Source: Abelmoschus esculentus (lineage: Eukaryota > Streptophyta > Magnoliopsida > Malvales > Malvaceae). From it: a DNA stretch of 64,000 bases. The number at the start of each line of letters is the position of its first letter. The stretch's first letter is position 1. Below, one piece after another: positions 1 to 11,048 of this stretch. Under the pieces are notes generated by a model, which ran no database searches, had not been told where the DNA came from, and saw nothing but the letters and a program-made list of their open reading frames with translations. The stretch lies in the NCBI GenBank assembly GCA_035048815.1, contig JAUCBN010000023.1, forward strand, positions 9,679,501 through 9,743,500, read 5' to 3'. The translations under genes were made by a program, and so were the position numbers.

Positions 1-640
1 TAAGACGTGATAGATGATGAGTTATTTAAGTTCGACATGATTAAAGATCAGTCAATATTTGACTTGATTGGGTTTGAACTCGACTTGAGTTCTTATCAAG
101 TTGAGTCAAGTTCAAATTTCTCATGTTAAAAATTACTCAAGCTCAAACTTGGATTAAAATCTTTACGAGTTCGAAGCCAATCAAGCTCAGCACTACTCGA
201 ACTCAATTTAACTCGTTTACACTCATACCTTGACCCTAGGACGAACTTATAAAATTCTAAGGGTAAACCTTATAAAATTTTTGGAATGAAAATAGATGTC
301 CAATACAGAGTAAAAATATTCTAAAAAATTAAATTGTATATAAATTTTAAATTTTTAACGGGTATGAGTGCATCCCTAATTTTGGTGCAAATCATTTGTC
401 TCTTAATTGTGCCTCCATTCGTGTTTCTGTTTTAAATTAGTGAGTTTAGGGTTTAAGGTTAGGGGTTGTGGTTAAGGTTTAAAAAATAGGAGTAAGGTGT
501 ATTTGTTTAGAGTATAAGGTTTAAGATTTAGGATATAAAAGATAAGATTTAGGATATAAAAGATAAGATTAAGTGACAGAGTCAGGATTTGGGGTTGAGG
601 GGACAAAATATAAAAGTTTAGAAGTAGGAGTTGTAAATTC
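1..640. repeat. Intergenic repeats: TCGAG-rich dispersed repeat and degenerate telomere-like block
   Basis: No gene is seen here. Bases 1-235 are rich in TCGAGTT/AACTCGA words. They match a second copy near 10226-10380 in the same orientation, sharing the order GAGTTATTT..GTTCGA.ATGAT.AAAGAT. Bases about 420-600 contain repeated GTTTAGGGTTTAAGG-like words. Read on the minus strand, this is the same degenerate telomere-like repeat seen near 18340-18470 and 56690-56820. These are old dispersed repeats, not a telomere: the heptamers are imperfect and mixed with unrelated sequence. Confidence 0.6.
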
Positions 641-726
641 ATTAAAAAATAATTTTTAAAAAAACTAAATAGAGAGACAAAAATATTGTGTTTTGTGAAT
701 TTCTCATTGACTTGTTAATCAAGCAG

Positions 727-1338
727 ATGATCAAGCTGTTGGTCGAATGCCATGAAATCGACAAGAACAAGATCAATCTTTGTGGTTTTAAACCCTCAGA
801 TGTCTTAGAAAGACAAACCACAGCCGATACTACGGAAAGCTTGCCAGTTCTCAACACTAATCCCCCCGAGCTTCAAACAAACGTGTCCGGGTTTAATGAA
901 ATAGTGACGAATTACGTTAAGACGTTGAAAACCGACACAATCAATGCACTGCTCGTCGTCCTCGCACTGGTTCAAACCATCACTTACCAAGCAGTTCTCA
1001 GCCCACCGGGCGGCGTTTCTCAGGGCGATGCAGGCGGTTCGAATCATCGTGAAGGGAAATCTGTATTGAACACAACAGATTTTCTTCTGTTTTATATTCC
1101 CAACTGGTTAGCTTTTATACTCTCGTGGGTTATAACATTGTTACTGTTCGAAGGCGTCGTTAAAAGTATCATTCCCTTTCTGTACCCACTTTACATTTTG
1201 ATTTGTCTTTGCTACGGAGGTGCTCTGGCAATCATATCACCACCATCTGTGGGTTTCCTCCCTTTTATAGTTTCCACCGTCATTCTTATATTATTTTATT
1301 GGGCATGTAAAATTTATACGATAAAACATTGTCGCTAA
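727..1338 (+). pseudogene. PGG-domain membrane protein fragment (BDA1/ITN1-like, ankyrin part missing)
   Basis: The reading frame encodes the C-terminal half of a plant ankyrin-PGG protein. After a short stretch resembling the last ankyrin repeat (EIDKNKINLCGF, then SDVLERQ) comes the PGG hallmark: a hydrophobic segment ALLVVLALVQTITYQA followed by LSPPGG. Three more hydrophobic segments follow, giving the four-helix membrane domain of this family. Family members such as BDA1, ITN1 and ACD6 act in immune or stress signalling at membranes and normally carry several ankyrin repeats in front. Those repeats are absent, and the sequence just upstream is intergenic repeat. The frame is open from 688, but the first ATG is at 727. 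I read it as a 5'-truncated copy, though a short expressed four-helix protein cannot be excluded. The family call is strong; the pseudogene status is inferred. Confidence 0.72.
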
Positions 1339-1702
1339 AGATGTTTATATTATCTGTATAAATTTAAAATTTGGTATATATTTTCATTTATTTAGCTAAC
1401 TATCTTATTTTTTTTGTATCAATAAATTGGTCTTTAATGAAAAAATTATTTAGTAAACTATGTTTATTATGTTATTTGTGATTTCAAACAATCAGATTTA
1501 GCCTTTGTTATTTTTCCAACTCTTCTTTGTTGATTTGGCTTGCTCTAAAATATAGGTATAATGCTTATCATTCAAAGTCCTCAAGAAAACCTTAAGCTTC
1601 TTTAACTTTTAAACGAGAACAGTCATAGGATAGGAACCTCAATGAATCTTCAACGAGCTTCTTAAAATCAGAAATTAAAAAATCGAAAAGGTTTAAGCCT
1701 GT
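1339..1702. other. AT-rich spacer, no feature seen
   Basis: This is AT-rich sequence downstream of the PGG fragment. Part of it may be 3' untranslated sequence. I see no further coding or structured element. Confidence 0.5.
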
Positions 1703-2092
1703 TTACATGTACCTTTTTGTATTTCCAAGCAATAACAAGACAATGATCGAACACCATACAAGTTTGATCTTAGACAACGAGTTTTTGCACCACACTGAAG
1801 CAACAATTCTTTGAAAAGCACTGAAATTGGGAGCACCAATAATAAATTCATCAACCAAAGCATATCTCCGCTTTAAAATACCCTCATCGAATAGCTTGAC
1901 AATCTCACGATCCTCAGAAGGAAAGAACTTCAACGATTGCTCATTTTTCCCTTCAAACAATACATAATCATGCAACCTAGAATCCACCCAAAAAGATACC
2001 AAGAACCAAGCCAAAGCAAAGAAAAAGAAGAACAAGTAGAAATTTCTATGCGCCATTAGCCCTGCTAATGTGCGTACAGAAAAAAGTTCCAC
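1703..2092 (-). CDS. Unrecognised 129-residue ORF with N-terminal hydrophobic segment
   Basis: The ORF starts with ATG and runs 129 codons in AT-rich DNA, which is longer than most chance ORFs nearby. The product has a strongly hydrophobic N-terminal stretch at about residues 17-35 (a run of F, L, A and W). A mixed charged middle follows, then a second hydrophobic stretch near the C-terminus (about residues 110-122). I do not recognise a family. It lies between the PGG fragment and the promoter region of the LRR gene, in the opposite orientation to both. It could be a small membrane protein, one exon of a decayed gene, or chance. No splice signals or promoter decide this. Confidence 0.25.
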   Translation of the reverse strand: MELFSVRTLAGLMAHRNFYLFFFFFALAWFLVSFWVDSRLHDYVLFEGKNEQSLKFFPSEDREIVKLFDEGILKRRYALVDEFIIGAPNFSAFQRIVASVWCKNSLSKIKLVWCSIIVLLLLGNTKRYM

Positions 2093-2480
2093 CTGTCAGA
2101 ACTGTTATTTTTGATTCAAACCGAGTATAAAAGATGTAAGATTTAAAATTTGATTAGTGGTGAAATTAGACAAGGTATGAAAAATTAATTGTTCTAATTT
2201 TTAATTTTTTAATTTAAATTTTTAAAAATAATTTATTTATAAATTTATTTTTTTATTTAGATATTTATATTTTATCTCTTCAATCTCGACTCATCTCTCG
2301 TATGATCTGCTGAAACATATATTATATTACGGACAATAAGATAAGAACGAAAAGGAAAATAAATGAACTAAAGTTTGTATTGTGCCGGCCGCCGAGTCAG
2401 AGCCGAGTAAATAAAACCAGAAAGACCGGGAACAAAGTGCATCCAGACAGCACCACCTGTCCTATTCAACCAAAGGTTTC

Positions 2481-2490
2481 GCCACGTGGC
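2481..2490 (+). promoter_or_regulatory. Palindromic G-box (GCCACGTGGC)
   Basis: A perfect 10-bp palindrome GCCACGTGGC with the CACGTG core lies about 1.2 kb upstream of the LRR gene's ATG. It is about 150 bp before the probable first 5' UTR donor site (GT near 2641). G-boxes bind bZIP and bHLH factors, for example in light or ABA responses. The transcription start is not known, so the site may be in the promoter or in the leader. Its role is inferred from motif and position only. Confidence 0.45.
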
Positions 2491-3292
2491 AGTCATCGAA
2501 CGGCTTCAAAGTCCCCACACTCCCATCACTCCTTCTACTTGTTTCCCCTGCTTTCTTGCTCTTTCAGTTTCAGGCTTCTTCTCCATTACTTTTTTCCCTC
2601 ACTGATTCTGCTCACTTGTTTATGATATCTCTGTTTTGAAGGTATTTCTTCTTCTTTTTCTTCTTTATGTGTGTTTTCTTTTTGAAATATGATCTTTATT
2701 CGATGCTGTGATTTATGTTTCTTAGAATCTTTGTTTTCCCTCCGCTATTGGTTTGATTCCTTAGAAAAAAGGTGAAAAATTCTGTTATCCTTAGCGAATT
2801 TTTAGAGAACTTTTTTATATAACGTATTACGTTGATTATAGTAATTTCTACATGCTGGTTTCTCTTGATGATAAATTAGAGAGGTAAATTTAGTGTAAAA
2901 AGTAGAATCACTTTGTGCTGATCGTTTCGTATGATCTTGTTTTTAGAAAATATGTGTTTATTTGCATTTAGTATTTTTTTATGGTTTAATGAGGGAGGCT
3001 TAAACTGTTATCCTTTAAATGAGGTTTTGAGTAATTCTTCTCGGGGTTTATGAGTTATGAATGTTAGCTGTTTTTGTTATCCTTTAATTGGATTTATTTT
3101 AATCAATGCTCGGGGTGGAATATTTCCTGAATTGTTACAGGTTTGGTTTCAGGAGATTCTCTGTAACCGTTGTTTTTAATATCTTTGGTTTGATTTTGAT
3201 TAATCTATGATGGTTTAATGCAGGGATGAATTCAGGATTTTATGTTAGTGTTTTGATTAGATTATCAATATAAAATATAAATAATTTCTGAA

Positions 3293-3315
3293 ATATATAT
3301 ATATATATATATATA
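3293..3315. repeat. (AT)n microsatellite
   Basis: About 11-12 uninterrupted AT dinucleotides lie in the probable 5' UTR intron of the LRR gene. A likely polymorphic marker. Confidence 0.85.
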
Positions 3316-3710
3316 GGAATTTGAACTTTCCTGGGGTGCGACTTTCCCAGCTCCCCATCGGTCCATCTATGGGTTTATGTTTACCTAATGCAACATTTAG
3401 GAGCCAATGAGAGTTTTGACATTCACTGTGCTTCTGATGAATACTGATGTCCTTTAATTTATATATAATGTGAGTGTTACATCACCCTCATGAGAGAATG
3501 ATTAATGTTGGCTTTTTGTTAATGTTTTGTTTTCATTATAGTTCACTGTCAAAAGTTGACTTTGTAATGCTGTTGCTTCTGTCCAGCTGTGTTGGAAGGT
3601 TAAGCGGCATTTAGACTCCAGAGTTTGGATCATGTTTGATGGTGTTCTAAAATGGGGAGTGAATTGTTTTTTTCTTCTTTCATGATATTTATTGATAATT
3701 TATTAGACTG

Positions 3711-6700
3711 ATGGGGGGAGTGTGTTCAAGGAAGAGAGATCAACAGGTCGTTGACGATGGAATGAAAAGAGGAATGTCCGGAAGGTATGGTAAGAGTGGT
3801 AGTTCAAAGTGGCTTCTAACCTCCTTTTTGCGACCCATGGAAGTTCACCAGCCTGGAATGGTTATTGGTCCATCCCTCATGGAATTATGCATCGAAAAAA
3901 TATGCAAAGTATGCCTATCGTATTTGTATTTGGCTTGGGAATTGGGTTTTTTCCCCTACTCTCTTTGAAACTATATACTTTTTCTGTCACAGGAGATCGA
4001 CCAATATAGTTCATTTACTATGCTGCCAAAGGATATAAGTCAACAAATTTTCAACAAGTTGGTTTTATCCCATCTTCTTACTGACGTTATACTTCAAAAG
4101 TTCCATGATTGTGCTCTAGAGGTCATTTTTTTCCTAGCTGGTTTAAAATTGAAACAACTTTAAATTCTTTTTTTTATTTACTATCTTCACAGAAAATGCT
4201 ATTTACCTGGTTTTCATCTTTTGTTGACAGGATGTTTGGTTGGGTGAATATCCTGGAGTGCAGGATAGTTGGATGGAAGTCATCTCTTCGCAAGGCACCT
4301 CATTACTTGCTGTTGATCTATCTGGTTCTGATGTGACAGATATTGGCTTGGGTCTCCTAAAAGAGTGCTCGAGTCTTCAAGCCTTAACATTTAACGATTG
4401 TGAAAATATTTCAGAAATTGGACTGAAGCATATTAGTGGTAATGTTCTATTTCTTTCTTTATATCAATGATGCCATGGGTAGCTTCTGACATTTTGTGTC
4501 GTTATACCTTGACACGGTACTGTTAAAGAATTACAAATCTTTTGTAAGTAAAGATCAAATATGTTTCAATTTTTGTAGGAAAAAAATCTCAAATATAAAA
4601 ATAGCATGTTTTGAAACCTTTAAGTATGAAGTATCTATTAGATGTCTTGTAAACATTAGAAGAAAAAAAAAACATAAAACTGTTAAGTGAGGTTGCAAAC
4701 ATGTTATTTCCATATTATCTATATTAATCAAATTCTGTATAATGATGCCGGTTAGGATAACAATGCTATAATTCTTTGGATTGGCTTCTTGTTTGACATT
4801 ATTTCTTTGCTGGTCGTGGGCATTATGTCCCTTGACCTTTTAGGTCTAGTGAACTTGACATCCTTGAGCTTTAAAAAGAGTGCGGCAATTACGACTGAAG
4901 CAATGCGTGCCTTTTCCAGCTTAATTAACTTGGAAAAGCTGGACATGGAGAGGTGCACAGGGATTCATGGTGGATTTGTACATATTAAAGGTTTGTTGTG
5001 AATGGAAATACACCCTTATGGTGTTTATATATCATATATTGGGAAGAATGAGGGTGGGCTGGCAGATAAACTGAATTAGGATCCGATCTTATATTGCATT
5101 AAAATATGACCATTACGTATTCTAAGATGGAGAGTCAAGTAGTTATATGAATTACAAAAATTTTAGTTGGACTTCCAGCAGTTATTCGCAGAAGCCGTCA
5201 TTTTTACCCTTTTTTTTCAGGTTTATCCAAACTTGAATCTCTTAATGTCAGATGCTGTAAATGTATTACAGATTTGGACCTGAAGGCCATTTCAGGTAAA
5301 TTTTGACATTGTTTCCAAGCTAACAAAGAGTTGCACAATTTTTTTCACTGTTGTGGATCAAGCTGACATGAATGTTCAATCACTGAATGCTGTTGGTTGT
5401 GTCATTGTATTCACGATTATTATTTGTATATAATCAAGCCATATTTAGCATGTATAATTGGGAACTCCCCAACTCACAGAAGAGCATTAGATTCTAGATT
5501 TTTTTCTTTTTTGGGTTATGGCTTTATAATTTTCTTTTATTTCAGGGCTTAATAATCTGAAGGAGCTGCAAGTATCAAATAGTAGCATTACTGATTTTGG
5601 GCTGTCTTATTTGGGAGGTATTAACTACCTGCTCTTTTGAATGGTGGTGAACAAACAAAACAAATTGCCATCCATTTTGCTATGTAAAAGGATATTCATT
5701 GTCATCAGTTCCTAATACATTGAATATCACATGATGAATACATCTTACCTTTAGGTCACAGTCTTCAGGGTCTCCTAGTGATGGCATTTTAATCTTCTTT
5801 GCTGTCGTGTTATGTTATTTTTTTTATAAGTTATAACCTATAATCTTAATTAGACCAGATGACCTAAAGAATTGAACATGTTATACCATATACCAACATT
5901 ACTGTCCATAGCAGGTTTGCAGAAGCTTAATATGTTGAATTTGGAGGGATGTAATGTTACCACTGCTTGCTTGGATTCCATCTCAGGTATGTTCTCATTG
6001 CTCAACTCCATTGATAATATAATAGTACATTTTGTAGCTGCTATATGTTGAACATGGTTGTGCCTTCAGATGTAGTGGTTTGTAGTTCATGGGGGAAATC
6101 AGTAGGTGGATGTAATGTCTTAGAGTTGTGAGGTAGGTGGATGAGGATAAGCTTCTCTATCATTATCAGGCATAGAAGATCAAACTTTTTCTTATTGCAA
6201 CAAACAGTGGGTTGTTAACAAGTTCATGGAGTTTGAGCAAGTACCAAATTTCCTGGAATTAAAATAATTATATTATTTATTCTATGTGCACAGCTCTTGT
6301 CGCTTTGGCATACTTAAATCTCGGAAGATGTGGCCTAACTGATTATGGATGCGACAAGTTTTCTGGTGAGTTGTATTTGCTTCTTCTAATCCTTTGATTC
6401 TAGAATCATCACAGAGAACTACTACATTGCTAAGTGTAGTTGGAATATTTACAGTATTTTCTACCATTTGCAGGACTTAAGAATTTGAAGGTATTGAACC
6501 TGGCTTTTAACAACATAACAGATGCATGCTTGGTGCACCTAAAAGGTTCTCTCTCCCTCTCTCTCTCTCCCACTTAGTGCTGTGTTCTGGTCCTCTTGTT
6601 CAATTCCTATTGGCAGTGGCCCATTTGCATAATTGCATTCATTTTTTTTGTCTTGAGCAACTGTTAGAGGTTGTGTGAGTTGATGAATTTTTCTAGGTTA

Positions 6701-9700
6701 TCTCTTGGAATTGCACACCAGAAAATATGGTGATTTGGACACCCCTATTTTTAAAGTTTGTGCCATTGATTTGGCACTCAGGTCATTATGGTAAACTTAT
6801 TTGATTGAACTACAATGGTGATATTCACAAATTGCAATCTTATGCTTTTGATTTTGACAATTTTTATTCTGTTTACTTGAGACTACCAGATTATAGTTAT
6901 TATTTAATAATAGTGGTACTAAGATTGTATATGTGGACCTTCACTTGAAGATAGTGCTCTGAAAGCATCATCGTTTAAGTTTAAAAAATCTGTAAAATAA
7001 GTACTAACTGATTTTTGATTCATTTATGAATGTGTTTTTTTTGTGACTTTTCTTTTGAAGCAATGCTAAGTTTGTTAATCTGGTATAGCTTTTCTTTCCA
7101 GGATTAACAAATTTGGAGAGCCTGAATTTAGATTCATGTAGAATTGGTGATGAAGGCCTTGCTCATTTGACAGGTTTACATATCATGTTTTATTTCGCTT
7201 CTAGTTAAACTTTTGCAGGATCTCCTTTTTTGTTGAAAATTTATGATTTGAGTTTTATGTTGTGATTTTATTTTCAGGCCTGTCACTCCTGAAAAGTCTA
7301 GAGTTGTCAGATACCGAAGTCGGAAGCAATGGACTACGGCACCTCTCTGGTTAATAATCTCTCTTATCATCTTGCACCTGTTACAGTTACTGATCTGAAT
7401 GCTTGATATTATCCATACACGTGACTTGAGTTCAGTGATACACATTTAAACATATTTTCCCATTTGGTTTGCTCTCATAAGTAACATTGTTTGCAGATTC
7501 CTTTAAGATGCTTTCTTAATTGTCCTTGCACGTGTTCATTTTTTAAGTCATTAAATAATGTATTTTATTTCATGTAATTAATGGGAAGTAATATTATTCA
7601 AATAGTTGAATATAACTAAAATATATTAACTATTTTGATAATTAAAAATATAACATAATAAAATACTTCAAACCATATGTTAACTTTGAATGAAAATAAC
7701 AGTTAATCATTTTTTTTCCATCTGCTTTTCATAATTGAATGAAAATTTTCATTAAGATTACACTATAAAGGTATTATAGTGTTTGCTTTGTGAATGAAAA
7801 TTACCTATTTTCTGACATATTCAGTGCATTAGAATGTGAATTACATGACGCTGACTTGGTTCTGCTTTTATAAGGGTTGACTCATATGGAAACCTTGAAT
7901 CTGTCATTCACTTTAGTGACTGACAGTGGTCTAAAGAAGCTGTCTGGACTGACTGCTCTTAAGTCGCTTAATTTGGATGCTCGCCAAATTACAGATGCTG
8001 GGCTCTCAGCTTTGACAAGTTAGTATTTTCACTTTTGTTTTGAACTTGTATGTTGAAATTGGTGGCATTCTTGTGTGTTCCTATTTACGATTTTTGAAAT
8101 CGGATTTTTATCTTCTGTTGAAGCAGTAGACGTTTTGCTGGTCTTTATGTTGTAAAGGGATGTTGAGCTCTTTTTTACCTTGATTTTATGCTTACTAGGG
8201 GTGACACCTATGAAATATAGGATGTCTACCTCTTTCTCTTGACTTGCGCAACACGGTTACGAGATAGCGGGGTTTGAAATCATTAACTCTTCTAAGCGAT
8301 CACCTATGAATGCATCCATATATGTGATAACATCACCACTTTAGATAAATAAGTAATAAAAATTAAAAGGTATTTGAACGGATCGTTGCAACTTGGAATA
8401 AATAGAAGTCTTAATTCCAATGGTCTAAATTCATTCTTTTTAGAGCTATCATATGGAAACCAATTTAATAGACGTGTACATTAAGAATGCCAAAAAAATT
8501 ATTGCTGCATTGAGATGTCGTATTTACTTGATTTATTTCCCCAAAGCAAAGTCAGTGGTTCCAAATTACTGTTCTCAATCTCTAAATATTTATTCTCTCC
8601 CCCTCTTCATGTAATGTCCTCAAGGATGCATATAAATCCTCAATTTTATTTTTTTCATTTTTCCTTGCTGATGCAGGTTTGACTGGACTGGTACATCTAG
8701 ATCTCTTTGGGGCTAGGATTTCAGATGCCGGAACAAATTATTTGCGATGTATGTCCGAAGTATTGCCATGGCTTAAGTAATTAATAACCGGTAGTTGCAT
8801 GATCATTGTAGCCATTAATCTATGTTTTCCTCCTAGATGATCATATTTTGCTTACTTGGAAAACTCAACTGTTTTGTTTTGCAATCATTGCGTCTTGAGG
8901 ATTGAATATAATAACTAGGACAGACGTCATTGTAGACTTTCTCCTGTGCTCATTTCTGTGTTGAATACTCTTACACCTGCTTCTTTCATATGCTAAAACA
9001 GGCTTCAAGAACCTCCAGTCCCTTGAAATATGTGGCGGCGGTTTAACTGATGCTGGTGTGAAAAATATCAAAGATCTCCCATCCTTAACTCTACTGAACC
9101 TCTCACAAAACTGCAACCTCACAAACAAATCCTTGGAATTGATTTCAGGTATGTTTTGCTTCTAATTTTCAGGGTTTTGTGGCATTCTTTAGTTTTTATC
9201 GTCTTCAACCCGTCGTTAGAACAAACATTACCATGTGTATGCAAATTAATAGAGAGACGTATACAAGATAGTTGTATCTCTAGTGTCGCATTATATCATC
9301 TGGCAATAGGCCCACACTCGCTCGGCATTCTATAGATCAGTAGTTCACATCATTTTGCTGCAGCCTAGTAACTTATGACAAGTCGGCTCGAAAATATGTC
9401 TAAAGTCTGAATATTGATGAGTTAAGAACTTATTTGGGTACTGCTATTAGTAGCTCCTGAATATGAAAATAGTCTAGTCATTTGCCATCTTCTCCGATGA
9501 AGTCGTTGAGCTCGTGTAATGATGTTTTTTTTACAGGATTGACTGCATTGGTGTCGTTAAATGTTTCAAATTCGAACATAAACAACGATGGTTTGCCGTA
9601 TTTAAAGCCTCTAAAGAATTTACGATCGCTTTCGTTGGAGTCGTGCAAGGTAACTTCCGCAGAAATTAAGAAGCTTCAGTCCACAGCCCTCCCCAACCTC

Positions 9701-9721
9701 GTGAGTTTTCGACCCGAATAA
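3711..9721 (+). CDS. Leucine-rich repeat protein, 15 coding exons (At1g15740 / FBXL14-like family)
   Basis: Spliced by hand, this gives an uninterrupted 578-residue protein. Coding exons: 3711-3908, 3993-4121, 4231-4438, 4844-4990, 5221-5295, 5546-5617, 5915-5986, 6294-6365, 6474-6545, 7102-7173, 7278-7349, 7875-8018, 8677-8748, 9002-9148, 9537-9721. All introns are GT-AG. The N-terminus MGGVCSRKR carries an N-myristoylation/palmitoylation pattern (G2, C5). Residues about 110-578 form roughly 17-18 cysteine-type LRRs of about 24 residues, with L..L.L..C.IT/D.GL spacing. Length and N-terminus match the plant family of Arabidopsis At1g15740, often labelled F-box/LRR-repeat 14-like, although I see no clear F-box in residues 60-110. 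A leader intron probably runs from about 2641 to 3706. The function is unknown; LRRs suggest protein binding. It converges on the PHOX-type gene. Confidence 0.9.
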
Positions 9722-10390
9722 AAGCTTGGGGGAAAACTGCAACATGTGCTGTAATTGTAGATCTCTGGCATCAGCTGGGACTGGGTTTCTCAACTACTAA
9801 ATAAGTGGATACTTAAATGTGAAAAGCTCCCCTTTCTTTCTCATGGGATCAACTCAAATCAGTGTGAGGTGAGTGTAAATGTGTGGTTGCTGAATTTGGA
9901 ATTTAACCAAATAAAAGGATTTGTACATAGAAAATTTATATTAATGTTGTCATAGATTACGAGTTATTTGAATTTGATAAGGTTAAAATTTAGTTAAACT
10001 TGGATTTGAATTTAAACTCGACTCGAGTTTTTAATGAAACGAATCGAGTTTCTTGATACTCAAATTTGTGAATTACTTAAATTTATAATATATTATTTTT
10101 TATAAGATATATACATTAAATTTTAAATTCTAACCATTTAAACTAATATTATATGTTCTAAAATTAATAAGTTCAAACTTTTATAATTTATGTATTAAAT
10201 TTATTTTGGCAAAGCTTTAAATAAAACGTGTTAGATACTGAGTTATTTGAGTTCGATATGATCAAAGATTGATCAATACTTAATTCAATTGGATTTATAT
10301 CAAGTTTAAATTTAATTTGGGTTTTTAACAAGTCGAATTCAGATTTTAATTTGATTCGATTCGTTTACGCCCTTAATCTGCTGTCGAACA
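9722..10390. repeat. 3' flank and second copy of the TCGAG-rich dispersed repeat
   Basis: The first ~220 bases are probably the 3' untranslated region of the LRR gene. Bases about 9955-10380 are a TCGAG/AACTCGA-rich repeat, partly alignable in the same orientation with 1-235 (best around 10226-10280). A weaker relative lies at 29570-29690. No gene is present. Confidence 0.5.
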
Positions 10391-11048
10391 TTGGAAGGTC
10401 CAATTCGCATGCAATGTACAAGCAGAAGTGTGTCTGAATCTCAGATAAAATACAAGCGCAATCTGAATATAAGTTCACTACAATCCTTAAGACCATTTAG
10501 TTATACAGCAAGTAAAACTAGGTTCAATAACAACCAATACAAATCTGTCTTCTCAAAGTTCTTGGTAAAACCACCTAGTCATTAAAATCAGAATGGTAAA
10601 CATGCACCTAGAAATAACAAATCAATCTGGGAAACTATTGCAACTAAATAATAAATTCAGCATGGATTTTCCACTTCATTGAGGGAAACTGAAGAAAAGC
10701 AGAAACCAACAAAAAAACCATGAGATCCCTGCTGCTCCTTCAAGTCATTGCTGAACACCTGCACAAGGAATGATCCTATGTTATTCCTGAAAATAAATGC
10801 TTAAAATAATTTGCATAAGGTTTCTGATAACATGGCAAAAGAGGTGAATATACATGTAATTGAAAGTTACAAATCAGTTTACAAATAGAGCCACAGTGCA
10901 GTTTGATGTGCAAAATATGAATTGCAGCTAGAATCAACTTACCTACCTATCATGCAGTACTGTATATCTCCACTGTAAATAATAAGAACTTATATATGTC
11001 TTTCGACCAGTTGGTATCCTGGAAGTCCCACTCAAAATAACATGCAAC
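10391..11048 (-). other. Probable 3' untranslated region of the PHOX-type gene
   Basis: No coding potential is seen. On the minus strand a pyrimidine-containing stretch ending CAG lies near 10760. A non-coding 3' exon and intron downstream of the stop codon at 11049 are therefore possible. This is inferred from the splice-like signal only. Confidence 0.35.
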
